A stretch of 64,000 nucleotides of DNA from Luidia sarsii (lineage: Eukaryota; Echinodermata; Asteroidea; Paxillosida; Luidiidae): NCBI GenBank assembly GCA_949987565.1, contig OX465110.1, forward strand, positions 1,522,233 to 1,586,232, written 5' to 3'. Under the pieces are notes generated by a model, which searched no databases, was not told the origin of the DNA, and saw only the letters and a program-made list of their open reading frames with translations. A program made the translations under genes and the position numbers. This document shows, piece after piece, positions 34,613 through 46,481 of the stretch (position 1 is its first letter; each line of letters opens with the position of its first letter).

Positions 34613-35548
34613 CTAATTTTCGTCTGGCTTGAGACGATTGGCGAACATCTTGTCATAGTAGGGCATAGAGACATCGACACATCGAAGGATGTCTGGAGAC
34701 AAAGACGAGCGATCTGGTAGACCACCAGGCTTCAGGAAGCAGGAGCTATCGAATGCATTCTTGTAGTACCCTGCAGTCTTATTTCCTTCTAAAAATTCTT
34801 TAGACACCACCCACTGCTTGGAAACAGCGCCCCCTCCCTCCCATTTCAGAATCTTCTCGTCAAAGGGTAGGCCGATGGTCATGAAGAGGGCAGACAGGGT
34901 CCCTTTAGGGTTGGCAAGAAGGTCATCGGAATCGATAATGATCGCTTCTTCATCGTGAACCTCCTTCAGATAATCCATCAGATCATACAACTCCTTGAAG
35001 CCACGGCCCGATGGGCACAATGAAGTTGGGAGCTTGTCAAAGTCGTAAGACTCTATCGGCATCATGACCGCATACTGGACCATCTTCTTCCAAGACGGGA
35101 AGACCTTGAGAGGGTGTCGGATGAGGAACAGATGCCGGTAGCCGCCGGGGATGGAATCTTCGTGGGACGTGATTGCGTAGGCCGCGTCCTTGCAGAAGAC
35201 CAGTCTCTTGCCCGTGTGTGCTTGTTCCAGCTGCTCCTTCACCCACTCGTAGCTGCACTGAGACGAGTCGAACGCCAGAGACGTCTCGTCCTTTTTACTG
35301 ATCGAAACTGTTGGGTTGCTCTCAAAAAATGTCTCCACAATCTCCTTCTTTATGCACTCACGGGCTGCCTTGTTGGCCCTGTCGGGACCCAGGTGATGCG
35401 CGCATGCATACAGTTCCAAAAATACCTTGGAACCTTCCACGAAGCTGAGGCACTTGGACAGGACAGTGGAGGTCGACCGTGGAACATTCCACATCATGAG
35501 TCGAACCTGCTTCTCCGAGGTTGCACCGTGCGTATCGTCAGCCATCAT
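34613..35548 (-). CDS. P-loop sulfotransferase-like protein, array copy 4 (subfamily I)
   Basis: Uninterrupted 311-codon frame. It differs from copy 6 at one residue only (Thr10 here, Pro10 there), including the shared unusual Met223 in LFMTIGLPF where all other copies have Lys. Patches read ELYACAHHLG, KKMVQYAVMMP and EGGGAVSKQWVVSKEFLEG. Copy 5 lies between these near-twins, so they arose by a multi-gene duplication or by gene conversion. The ATTAAA after the stop is kept. Confidence 0.88.
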   Translation of the reverse strand: MMADDTHGATSEKQVRLMMWNVPRSTSTVLSKCLSFVEGSKVFLELYACAHHLGPDRANKAARECIKKEIVETFFESNPTVSISKKDETSLAFDSSQCSYEWVKEQLEQAHTGKRLVFCKDAAYAITSHEDSIPGGYRHLFLIRHPLKVFPSWKKMVQYAVMMPIESYDFDKLPTSLCPSGRGFKELYDLMDYLKEVHDEEAIIIDSDDLLANPKGTLSALFMTIGLPFDEKILKWEGGGAVSKQWVVSKEFLEGNKTAGYYKNAFDSSCFLKPGGLPDRSSLSPDILRCVDVSMPYYDKMFANRLKPDEN

Positions 35549-37322
35549 TCTGTTTCAAAGAGAGGGGAAAGAAGGACGAATATCAAAGTTTGCTCATTGG
35601 ACAATCTAGCATCCTCATCAAAATTACACCAACGAAAAACACAGAACCAAAGAGTAAACCTTAAAAAAAGATGTCATGCTGACTACATCATGTGATGTAT
35701 TATTGAAAATTGAATGTTTTATTTTCCCCACAGCCTTTGTACACAAAATGTTGACGTGCGCTTTTAGGAAAGTGTTAAGGCCGTTTAGTACCATCATTCC
35801 TTAAAAAAAGAAGTCAACATGATGCAGAAAAGCCCTACCGGCGCTGTGTTCCACAGACAGACAGACTTCTAGTTCCACTTCTCGGCCCTGTGATCTCTAC
35901 TCTTAGTTTCTCGTCTGTTACAGAGTACGAAATGCCAGCGGCTATAGGCCTAGCTGCTCTTTGAATCAGGCCCGAAACTTGAGTGTCGCCCTGCGTGGCT
36001 AGCGATTTTTTTTTTATTGATCATGATTTACATTAATTTTTCATGAGTTATTCATTTTTCCTAGACGTATATGAAATTAATTTATGAGAAAATCATGAAT
36101 AATGTTTGACTCACATACCTACGGAAAAAACATAGTCGAGCACGGCTAGCATGGCCGGAAGCTGTCGACATGCGTGCATACCTAACACAGAAATTACTTC
36201 GAATCAGTTTGACCGGAGTTCCACCCTCACGCACTGAACTCATTCAAGTCCTTTGCACTACGACCGAGCATTCCGCTGGCAGGGGGAACGTGTTGAACGA
36301 CCTCAGTGCGAACTGGCCTAGGGTTGAAGAACACTCTATCGAATTATTTTAAGTCAGTGTCTAGACCGAGCCACATATGTCACTGTCCATCTATTTACTG
36401 CAGACATTTGGACAGTTGATAACAGAGGAACGGGAGACAAAGCAAGCAGCAATTGAAATGACAGACTTTCTCCACTATAAACATTTGTAGCAATAAAATC
36501 CGCCCAAAAAATGATGCAAAGGTGCACACAATATCAATTGGATCTATTTATTTCATTTGCGCATTTCATATCAGGAATATGGAAGCTTCTTAATGCGAAC
36601 AATCACTGAAAAAAACTATAGGCAAAGAAGAATAGGCAAGGAAGAAGTTCTACTCTCTTGTTGTCTAGACCAAACATTCAATGGTATATACACCACTCAT
36701 TACCTTTAGATAATCAATAATACACAAATCCAAACACCATACCTACGATACACTGAACTATAGCTACATAGGCTAAATATAATTTTGACGTCGTTTCTGT
36801 AAAATCTGTTAAACCTACCACAAGCCTAGCACTTGCATTAATAAACGGTACACTGTTTTATCTTCGAGGATAATTTCTTCGCATCGTTCAAACATTCTTC
36901 ATATTGAGTGTGAAATAACTGTTTGCTTCAAGCGAATATTCACTGTAATTTAAGACTCAACGTAAGCTATAGTTCTGTAAGAAAAAGTCAAATTGTGAAA
37001 AAAGAATTAAAATGCTTATCCAACTTTAGACCAACGTTGATCAAAACGTCCATTATGGCTTAATAACAGCATCGATGCTTGATATTGTTGCTCAAAATCA
37101 TTCACTAACGCTTAACATTTCTGATAAGACTAGCTATTGACCAAGTTTCGAACAATTTTCCGAACATCTCTGGTCCGAGGTATTACAATATAGGTGACAT
37201 ATTCAGCTAGAGTGCTGTCAACTACTTGTGTGAAAGATTGGTGAGAAATGATCGGCATTTAATGAAAAACCTATTTCGTGTTTGCTGCCACCAATAGTCT
37301 CAAAGCACCATCACCCGGGCCT

Positions 37323-38258
37323 CTAATTTTCGTCTGGCTGGAGACGATTGGCGAACATCTTGTCATAGTAGGGCATAGAGACATCGACACATCGAAGGAT
37401 GTCTGGAGACAAAGACGAGCGATCTGGTAGACCACCAGGCTTCAGGAAGCACGAGCTATCGAATGCATTCTTGAAGTACTCCTCAGTCTCATTTCCTTCT
37501 AACATTTCTTTAGACATCACCCACTGCTTGGAAACAGCGCCCCCTGCCTCCCATTTCAGAATCTTCTCGTCAAAGGGTAGGCCGATGGTCTTGAAGAGGG
37601 CAGACAAGGTCCCTTTAGGGTTGGCAAGAAGGTCATCTGAATCGATAATGATCGCCTCTTGATCGTGCACCTCCTTCAGATAAACCATCAGATCATACAT
37701 CTCCTTGAAGCCACGGCCCGATGGGCACAACGAACTTGGGAGCTTGTCAAAGTCGTAAGACTCTACAGGCATCTTGATCTTAAACTGGACCATCTTCTTC
37801 CAAGACGGGAAGACCTTGAGAGGGTGTCGGATGAGGAACAGATGCCGGTAGCCGCCGGGGATGGAATCTTCGTGGGACGTGATCGCGTAGGCCATGTCCT
37901 TGCAGAAGACCAGTCTCTTGCCCGTGTGTGCTTGTTCCAGCTGCTCCTTCACCCACTCGTAGCTGCACTGAGACGAGTCGAACGCCAGAGACGTCTCGTC
38001 CTTCTTACTGGTCGAAACGATGGGGTTGCTTTCAGATAATTTCTCCACAATCTCCTCCGTTTTACACTCGGGAGCGGTCTTATTGACCCTGTCGGTACCA
38101 AGGCTATATGCACATACATACGGTTCGAGGAATACCTTGGAACCTTCCACGAAGCTGAGGCACTTGGACAGGACAGTGGAGGTCGACCGTGGAACAATCC
38201 ACATCATGAGTCGAACCTGCTTCTCCGAGGGTGCACCGTGCGTATCGTCAGCCATCAT
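37323..38258 (-). CDS. P-loop sulfotransferase-like protein, array copy 5 (subfamily I)
   Basis: Uninterrupted 311-codon frame and the most divergent of copies 2-6 in the variable patches: EPYVCAYSLGTDRVNKTAPE near 45-64, CKTEEIVEKLSESNPIVSTS near 65-84, KKMVQFKIKMPVESYDFDKL near 154-173 and EAGGAVSKQWVMSKEMLEG near 237-255. The nucleotide loop reads MWIVPRSTSTV. The first and second halves of the frame are otherwise near-identical to its neighbours. Its 3' flank is of a different type from copies 3, 4 and 6 and matches that of copy 7. Confidence 0.88.
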   Translation of the reverse strand: MMADDTHGAPSEKQVRLMMWIVPRSTSTVLSKCLSFVEGSKVFLEPYVCAYSLGTDRVNKTAPECKTEEIVEKLSESNPIVSTSKKDETSLAFDSSQCSYEWVKEQLEQAHTGKRLVFCKDMAYAITSHEDSIPGGYRHLFLIRHPLKVFPSWKKMVQFKIKMPVESYDFDKLPSSLCPSGRGFKEMYDLMVYLKEVHDQEAIIIDSDDLLANPKGTLSALFKTIGLPFDEKILKWEAGGAVSKQWVMSKEMLEGNETEEYFKNAFDSSCFLKPGGLPDRSSLSPDILRCVDVSMPYYDKMFANRLQPDEN

Positions 38259-40242
38259 TCTGTTTCAAAGAGAGGGGAAAGAAGGACGAATATCAAAGTT
38301 TGCTCATTGGACAATCTAGCATCCTCATCAAAATTACACCAAGGAAAAACACAGAACCAAAGAGTAAACCTTAAAAAAAGATGTCATGCTGACTACATCA
38401 TGTGATGTATTATTGAAAATTGAATGTTTTATTTTCCCCACAGCCTTTGTACACAAAATGTTGACGTGCGCTTTTAGGAAAGTGTTAAGGCCGTTTAGTA
38501 CCATCATTCCTTAAAAAAAGAAGTCAACATGATGCAGAAAAGCCCTACCGGTGCTGTGTTCCACAGACAGACAGACTTCTAGTTCCACTTCTCGGCCCTG
38601 TGATCTCTACTCTTAGTTTCTCGTCTGTTACAGAGTACGAAATGCCAGCGGCTATAGGCCTAGCTGCTCTTAGAATCAGGCCCGAAACTTGAGTGTCGCC
38701 CTGCGTGGCTAGCGATTTTTTTTTATTGATCATGATTTACATTAATTATTCATGAGTTATTCATTTTTCCTAGACGTATATGAAATTAATTTATGAGAAA
38801 ATCATGAATAATGTTTGACTCGCATACTTACGGAAAAAAACATAGTCGAGCACGGCTAGCATGGCCGGAAGCTGTCGACATGCGTGCATACCTAACACAG
38901 AATTTGCTTCGAATCAGTTTGACCGGAGTTCCACCCTCACGCACTGAACTCATTCAAGTCCTTTGCACTACGACCGAACATTCCGCTGGCAGGGGGGACG
39001 TGTTGAACGACCTCAGTGCGAACTGGCCTAGGGTTGAAGAACACTATTTTGAATTATTTTAAGTCAGTGTCTAGACCGAGCCACATATGCCACTGTCCAT
39101 CTATTTACTGCAGACATTTGGACAGTTGATAACAGAGGAACGGGAGACAAAGCAAGCCAGAATTGAAATGACAGACTTTCTCCCCTATAAACATTTGTAG
39201 CAATAAAATCCAGCCCAAAAATGAAGCAAAGGTGCACACAATATCAATTGGATCTATTTATTTCATTTGCGCATTTCATGTCAGGAATATGGAACCTTCT
39301 TAATTCGATCAATCAGTGAAAGAAAAAAAATAGGCAAAGAACAATAGGCAAAGAAGGAGTTCTTCAATCTCCTCGTGTGGAACAAACATTCAATGGTATT
39401 GTATACACCACGCATTGCCTTTAGATATTAAGACCCATAAATCCGTATACAATAATGGATCCCCTGAACTTTAGCTCCATATGCTAATTATAATATTGAC
39501 GTCATTTCGGTAAAATCTGTCAAACCTGTAACCACAAAATTAGTTATTAGCCTAGCACTTGCATAAATGAACGATATCAAGAACCAGTATACTACCGGGT
39601 ATATTATCTTCCGGGATAATGTCTTCGCATCGTTCAAACATTCTTCATATTGAGTGTGGAATAACTGTTTGCTTCAAGCGAATATTCACTACTTTCCGCC
39701 AAAATATATCAGCTCGCAAGACTTAACCTAAGCTACTTCTGTGACCGAAAGTCAAATTCAAGTCAAATTGTGAAAGGATAATTATGATAATGCGTATCCG
39801 ACTTTAGACAAACGAATATTCACTACTTTTTGCAAACAAATAATTATAAGGTGGATCGTGCTTGTATAAACATCAGACTCAACCTAAGCTACGTATGTAA
39901 CAAAAGTCAAATTGTGAAAAAAATGAAAATGCTTATCGAACTTTAGATAAACGTGGATCAAAACGTCCATTATGACTTAATAACAGCATCGATGCTTGAT
40001 ATTGTTGCTCAAAATCATTCACTAACGCTTAACATTTCTGATAAGACTAGCTATCGACCAAGTTACGAACAATTTTGCTGAACATTTCTGGTCCGAGATT
40101 ATACAATAAAAGCTTGCATAATCAGCTAGAGTCCTATGTACTACCTGTGGGTTGAGATTGGTGAGAAATGATCGGCATTTAATGAAAAACCTATTTCGTG
40201 TTTGCTGCCACCAATAGTCTCAAAGCACCATTACCCGGCCCT

Positions 40243-41178
40243 CTAATTTTCGTCTGGCTTGAGACGATTGGCGAACATCTTGTCATAGTAGGGCATAGAG
40301 ACATCGACACATCGAAGGATGTCTGGAGACAAAGACGAGCGATCTGGTAGACCACCAGGCTTCAGGAAGCAGGAGCTATCGAATGCATTCTTGTAGTACC
40401 CTGCAGTCTTATTTCCTTCTAAAAATTCTTTAGACACCACCCACTGCTTGGAAACAGCGCCCCCTCCCTCCCATTTCAGAATCTTCTCGTCAAAGGGTAG
40501 GCCGATGGTCATGAAGAGGGCAGACAGGGTCCCTTTAGGGTTGGCAAGAAGGTCATCGGAATCGATAATGATCGCTTCTTCATCGTGAACCTCCTTCAGA
40601 TAATCCATCAGATCATACAACTCCTTGAAGCCACGGCCCGATGGGCACAATGAAGTTGGGAGCTTGTCAAAGTCGTAAGACTCTATCGGCATCATGACCG
40701 CATACTGGACCATCTTCTTCCAAGACGGGAAGACCTTGAGAGGGTGTCGGATGAGGAACAGATGCCGGTAGCCGCCGGGGATGGAATCTTCGTGGGACGT
40801 GATTGCGTAGGCCGCGTCCTTGCAGAAGACCAGTCTCTTGCCCGTGTGTGCTTGTTCCAGCTGCTCCTTCACCCACTCGTAGCTGCACTGAGACGAGTCG
40901 AACGCCAGAGACGTCTCGTCCTTTTTACTGATCGAAACTGTTGGGTTGCTCTCGAAAAATGTCTCCACAATCTCCTTCTTTATGCACTCACGGGCTGCCT
41001 TGTTGGCCCTGTCGGGACCCAGGTGATGCGCGCATGCATACAGTTCCAAAAATACCTTGGAACCTTCCACGAAGCTGAGGCATTTGGACAGGACAGTGGA
41101 GGTCGACCGTGGAACATTCCACATCATGAGTCGAACCTGCTTCTCCGAGGGTGCACCGTGCGTATCGTCAGCCATCAT
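40243..41178 (-). CDS. P-loop sulfotransferase-like protein, array copy 6 (subfamily I)
   Basis: Uninterrupted 311-codon frame, one residue different from copy 4. Its 5' and 3' flanks also match those of copy 4 closely over about 2.9 kb. It is the last subfamily I coding copy before the switch to subfamily II. Confidence 0.88.
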   Translation of the reverse strand: MMADDTHGAPSEKQVRLMMWNVPRSTSTVLSKCLSFVEGSKVFLELYACAHHLGPDRANKAARECIKKEIVETFFESNPTVSISKKDETSLAFDSSQCSYEWVKEQLEQAHTGKRLVFCKDAAYAITSHEDSIPGGYRHLFLIRHPLKVFPSWKKMVQYAVMMPIESYDFDKLPTSLCPSGRGFKELYDLMDYLKEVHDEEAIIIDSDDLLANPKGTLSALFMTIGLPFDEKILKWEGGGAVSKQWVVSKEFLEGNKTAGYYKNAFDSSCFLKPGGLPDRSSLSPDILRCVDVSMPYYDKMFANRLKPDEN

Positions 41179-42992
41179 TCTGTTTCAAAGAGAGGGGAAA
41201 GAAGGACGAATATCAAAGTTTGCTCATTGGGCAATCTAGCATCCTCATCAAAATTACACCAAGGAAAAACACAGAACCAAAGAATAAACCTTAAAAAAAG
41301 ATGTCATGCTGACTACATCATGTGATGTATTATTGAAAATTGAATGTTTTATTTTCCTCACAGACTTTGTACACAAAATGTTGACGTGCGCTTTTAGGAA
41401 AGTGTTAAGGCCGTTTAGTACCATCATTCCTTAAAAAAAGAAGTCAACATGATGCAGAAAAGCCCTACCGGCGCTGTGTTCCACAGACAGACAGACTTCT
41501 AGTTCCACTTCTCGGCCCTGTGATCTCTACTCTTAGTTTCTCGTCTGTTGCAGTGTACGAAAGGCCTGCGGCTATAGGCCTAGCTGCTCTTTGAATCAGG
41601 CCCGAAACTTGAGTGTCGCCCTGCGTGGCTAGCGATTTCTTTTATTGATCATGATTTACATTAATTATTCATGAGTTATTCATTTTTCCTAGACGTATAT
41701 GAAATTAATTTATGAGAAAATCATGAATAATGTTTGACTCGCATACTTACAGAAAAAAACATAGTCGAGCACGGCTAGCATGGCCGGAAGCTGTCGACAT
41801 GCGTGCATACCTAACACAGAATTTGCTTCGAATCAGTTTGACCGGAGTTCCACCCTCACGCACTGAACTCATTCAAGTCCTTTGCACTACGACCGAACAT
41901 TCCGCTGGCAGGGGGGACGTGTTGAACGACCTCAGTGCGAACTGGCCTAGGGTTGAAGAACACTCTATCGAATTATTTTAAGTCAGTGTCTAGACCGAGC
42001 CACATATGTCACTGTCCATCTATTTACTGCAGACATTTAGACAGTTGATAACAGAGGAACGGAAGACAAAGCAAGCCGCACTTGAAATGACAGACTTTCT
42101 CCACTTACCTTTGTAGCAATTCAAACATCCGTCCAAAATGGATGCAAAGGTGCACACAATATCAATTAGTATCTATTTAATTCATCTGTGTCGTTTCATG
42201 TCAGGAATATTAAAGCAATTCTTAATTCGAACAATCACTGAAAAAAAAGTCAGGCAAAGAAGACGGTCTGCTATCTCTTTGTCTATAGAACAAACCTTCA
42301 ATGGTATTATATACACCACGCATTGTCTTTAGATAACCAAGATCCATAAATCCATACACCATATGATCCCCTGAACTATAGCTCCATAGACTAATTATAA
42401 TGTTGATGTCATTTCTGTAAAATCTGTCAAACCTACCACAAACTTAATTACTAGTCTAGCCAAACACTCGCATTTATAAACGATATCAAGAACTATTTTA
42501 TCTTCGGGGATAATGTCTTTGCATCGTTCAAATGTTCTTCATATTGAGTGTAAAATAACTGTTTGCTTCAAGCGAATATTCCCTGCTTTTTGCACTAAAA
42601 TATACTCGATCGTACTTCTAATTTAAGACTCAACGTAAGTTATACTTCTGTAAGAAAAGTCAAATTGTGAAAAAAATTAAAATGCTTATCCAACTTTGGA
42701 ACAACGTCGATCAAAACGTCCATTGTGGCTTAATAACAGCATCGATGCTTGATATTGTTGCTCAAAATCATTCACTAACGTTTAACATTTCTGCCAAGAC
42801 TAGCTATTGACCAAGTTTCGAAAAAATTTCCGAACATCTCTGGTCCGAGGTATTACAATATAGGTTGCTTAATCAGCTAGAGTGCTGTCAACTACTTGGG
42901 TGAAAGATTGGTGAGAAATGATCGGCATTTAATGAAAAACCTATTTCGTGTTTGCTGCCACCAATAGTCTCAAAGCACCATCACCCGGCCCT

Positions 42993-43919
42993 CTAATTGT
43001 CGTCTGGCTTGAGACGATTGGCGAACATCTTGTCATAGTAGGGCATAGAGACATCGACACATCGAAGGATGTCTGGAGACAAAGACGAGCGATCTGGTAG
43101 ACCACCAGGCTTCAGGAAGCACGAGCTATCGAATGCATTCTTGTAGTACTCCCCGAGATTGTTGATAGCTAATATTGCGTTAGACGCCACCCACTGCTTG
43201 GAAACAGCGTCCCCTCCCTCCCATTTCAGAATCTTCTCGTCAAAGGGTAGGCCGATGGTCTTGAAGAGGGCAGACAGGGTCCCTCTAGGATTGGCAAGAA
43301 GGTCATCGGAATCGATAATGACCGCCTCTTGATCGTGCACCTCCTTCAGATAATCCATCAGATCATACAACTCCTTGAAGCCACAGCCTTTCGGGAATAC
43401 TGGAGGTGGTATATCGTCGAGGTTGTACTCATCTATGGGAACTTTCATTCCGTACTGATAAGACTGTTTCCAAGACGGGAAGACCTTTAGAGGGTGGCGG
43501 ATGAGGAACAGATGCCGGTAGCCGCTGGGGATGGAATCTTCGTGGGACGTGACCGAGTAGGCCATGTCCTTGCAGAAGACCAGTTTCTTGCCCGTGTGTG
43601 CTTGTTCCAGCTGCTCCTTCACCCACTCGTAGCTGCACTGAGACGAGTCGAATGACGAAGACGATCCACCGTCGACCGAGTCATCAGCCAAGAAATTTTC
43701 AAACAGCTGCCTTATTTTTTCATCAAGAAAACTTGGAGTTTCGTAGTCGAGCCTATCCGGGCCTACGATTATCGCAGCAATGTACGGTTCGAAGAACACC
43801 TTGGAATCCTCCACGAAGCTGAGACATTTGGACAGGACAGTGGAGGTCGACCGTGGAACAGTCCATATCATAAGTCGAACCTGCTTCTGTGAGGAGGTCG
43901 ATTTCTTCTCATCAGCCAT
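42993..43919 (-). CDS. P-loop sulfotransferase-like protein, array copy 7 (subfamily II)
   Basis: Uninterrupted 308-codon frame starting MADEKKSTSSQKQVRLMIW. Compared with subfamily I it lacks one N-terminal Met and differs over about residues 45-90 (EPYIAAIIVGPDRLDYETPS, then an acidic Ser-rich stretch ending GGSSSSFDSSQ) and near 150-175 (KQSYQYGMKVPIDEYNLDDI). The IRHPLKVFPSW, SDDLLANPRGTLSALF and C-terminal segments are as in subfamily I. A 241-bp 5' intron (43920-44160) is likely, with donor GTAAGT and acceptor CAG directly before the ATG. Its 3' flank is of the copy 5 type, so coding type and flank type are mixed here. Confidence 0.88.
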   Translation of the reverse strand: MADEKKSTSSQKQVRLMIWTVPRSTSTVLSKCLSFVEDSKVFFEPYIAAIIVGPDRLDYETPSFLDEKIRQLFENFLADDSVDGGSSSSFDSSQCSYEWVKEQLEQAHTGKKLVFCKDMAYSVTSHEDSIPSGYRHLFLIRHPLKVFPSWKQSYQYGMKVPIDEYNLDDIPPPVFPKGCGFKELYDLMDYLKEVHDQEAVIIDSDDLLANPRGTLSALFKTIGLPFDEKILKWEGGDAVSKQWVASNAILAINNLGEYYKNAFDSSCFLKPGGLPDRSSLSPDILRCVDVSMPYYDKMFANRLKPDDN

Positions 43920-44160
43920 CTGTTCATTAAAAGGTGGACAGAAAAATGCAATTAGGTGGTGCTGATATCCTAGCTATAGTGGGCTTCATTCGTGCCATTC
44001 TCTCTATCAGAATGTCCTTTGTTCAAGTCGCGTGATAGCAACACCTACAATTCCATTGGTCACAGAAACGTCTGTCATGTTAGGAAATACTTGGGCATTG
44101 TTTCAGAGAATTGAAAATCCAACTTCTTCGTTAATTACAGGATTTTTCTTGGGCACTTAC
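43920..44160 (-). other. Predicted 5' UTR intron of subfamily II genes
   Basis: On the minus strand, CAAGTTCTCAAG then GTAAGT starts it, and TTTTAATGAACAG directly followed by the ATG ends it. The same borders occur at 47650/47409 (242 bp), 50382/50141 (242 bp, donor GTCAGT) and 60431/60191 (241 bp). Conserved length and sites in four copies support real splicing. The upstream non-coding exon would be the stretch around TTGTGTGCAAGTTCTCAAG. Confidence 0.55.
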
Positions 44161-44574
44161 CTTGAGAACTTGCACACAACCTTCTTGCTCTTTGAATAGC
44201 ACTGTAATTGTACACCACTCCCTCTTTGAACAAACTTTGACTCGATAGCGAACTGGCTTGGACTTCGGATGCGTCTAAAGTGTTTTAACTGTCAGCGTTT
44301 AATTTTGTAGATATACACATACAGCGGAATCGATGATGTCACATGTTACTGCAATGCATGTTTGCAGCAAAGTTTGTTACAAGGGTCAATGATATCGTCG
44401 TTTTGAGCACACAATGGTCTATAAGAATCAAAGACTAGGTCTATAGATAGCGGAGGCTCCCATCAAATGACCTATGAAATGTTCGCTATTGCCCGATGGA
44501 AGCGTTATCTTTTAACAATTTGATAAGAATCCAACATATTATATCATCCCAAAATTTATTGAAAAGGGGATCAA

Positions 44575-44890
44575 TTCAGACCAGACCAGTCTGGACTAGA
44601 CCGGACTAGACCGGACTAGACCGGACTAGACCGGACTAGACCGGACTTGACCGGACTAGACCGGACTAGACCGGACTAGACCGGACTAGACCGGACTAGA
44701 CCGGACTAGACCGGACTAGACCGGACTAGACCGGAGTAGACCGGACTAGACCGGACTTGACCGGACTAGACCGGACTAGACCGGACTAGACTGGACTAGA
44801 CTGGACTAGACCAGACTAGACCGGACTAGACTGGACTAGACCAACACAGATCATATCACACCGGACCAGACCAGACCACACCAGACCACA
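44575..44890. repeat. 10-bp GACCGGACTA minisatellite
   Basis: About 25 units of GACCGGACTA with rare variants (GACTTGA, GGAGTAGA). The array then breaks up into CCAGACCACA-type sequence up to about 44990. Confidence 0.95.
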
Positions 44891-44974
44891 CCACACTACA
44901 CTACACTGAGTACACTACACCAGACCAGACCGGACCGGACCAGACCGGACCGGACCAGACCAGACCAGACCAGA

Positions 44975-45530
44975 CCAGTATAATCCAGACCAGTATAATC
45001 CAGACCAGTATAATCCAGACCAGTCTAACCCAGACCAATCTAATCCAGACCAGTCTAATCCAGACCAGTCTAATCCAGACCAGTCTAATCCAGACCAGTC
45101 TATATAATCCAGACCAGTCTAATCCAGACCAGTCTAATCCAGACCAGTCTAATCCAGACCAGTCTAATCCAGACCAGTCTAATCCAGACCAGTCTAATCC
45201 AGACCAGTCTAATCCAGACCAGTCTAATCCAGACCAGTCTAATCCAGACCAGTCTAATCCAGACCAGTCTAATCCAGACCAGTCTAATCCAGACCAGTCT
45301 AATCAAGACCAGTCTAATCAAGACCAGTCTAATCAAGACCAGTCTAATCAAGACCAGTCTAATCAAGACCAGTCTAATCCAGACCAGTCTAATCCAGACC
45401 AGTCTAATCTAGACCAGTCTAATCCAGACCAGTCTAATCCAGACCAGTCTAACCCAGACCAGTCTAATCCAGACCAGTCTAACCCAGACCAGTCTAATCC
45501 AGACCAGACCAGTTTAATCCAGACTAGACT
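44975..45530. repeat. 15-bp AGACCAGTCTAATCC minisatellite
   Basis: More than 30 units of AGACCAGTCTAATCC. A short block has AATCAAG in place of AATCCAG. The minus strand stays open as Ile-Arg-Leu-Val-Trp repeats, which is compositional. Confidence 0.95.
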
Positions 45531-45589
45531 GGACTAGACCAGACCAGACCAGTCTAATCCAGACCAGACCATGGGGGACAGAGCAGATC

Positions 45590-45715
45590 GTATCATGTTA
45601 CATCACCTCACGTCACCTTACATCTCATCACGTCACGTTACGTCACTCCACGTCACGTCACATTACTTCATTTCAGGTCACCGTACATCACGTTACGTCA
45701 CAGCACGTCAACTCA
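45590..45715. repeat. CACGTCA/CGTTACGT array
   Basis: Irregular TCACG/TTACG units. Versions of this array, always preceded by CCAGACCAG-type sequence, occur in the spacers between the following array genes. Confidence 0.85.
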
Positions 45716-46481
45716 ATTCATTCTTTGTTATTTTAAGTGGAACTTTAAAAATCCGCCCAAAAATGAATGCAAAGGTGAAGAGAATATCAATTGGATCAAT
45801 TTAATTCATCCTGTCGTTTCATGTCAGGAATGTGAAAGCTTCCTAATAAGAACAATCAATGAAAAAAAAACTACAAGTAAAGAAGAAGTTCCGCTATCTT
45901 GTTTGTAGTAAAAAACATTCAATGGTAAATGTACCACTCATTACTTTAGATAATCGATATACATGAATCCATACACCATTATGATCCCTGAATAGCTCCA
46001 TTCAATGTTGACGTCATTTCTGTAAAATCTGACAAACATGCCACAAAATCTAGGTACTGGTATCTGCACTGTGCCTATAGCGCTTGCATTTGTAAACGAT
46101 CATATCAGGTACTTTTTTGATTTCACAACGTTCAAACATTCTTCATAATTATTAAGTGTGACATAACCGTTTGCTTTAAGCGAATAATTATTAATTACTT
46201 TTTGCAAAAAATATTAACTCCATCTTACTTATAATTTAAGACTCAACCTGAGCTACTTCTTCGAAGAAAAGTAAAAATTTAGCCAAATTGTAAAAAAATA
46301 TGAAAATGCTAATCCAAACTTGTACCAACGTCGATCAAAACGTCAATTATGGTTTTATAGCAGCATATATAAGTGCTTGATTTTCTTGCTCAAAATCATT
46401 CACCAACGCTAATTATTTCTGATAATTTTTCTTATTGAGTTTGCTGCCACCAATAGTCTCAAAGCACCATCACCCCGGCCT

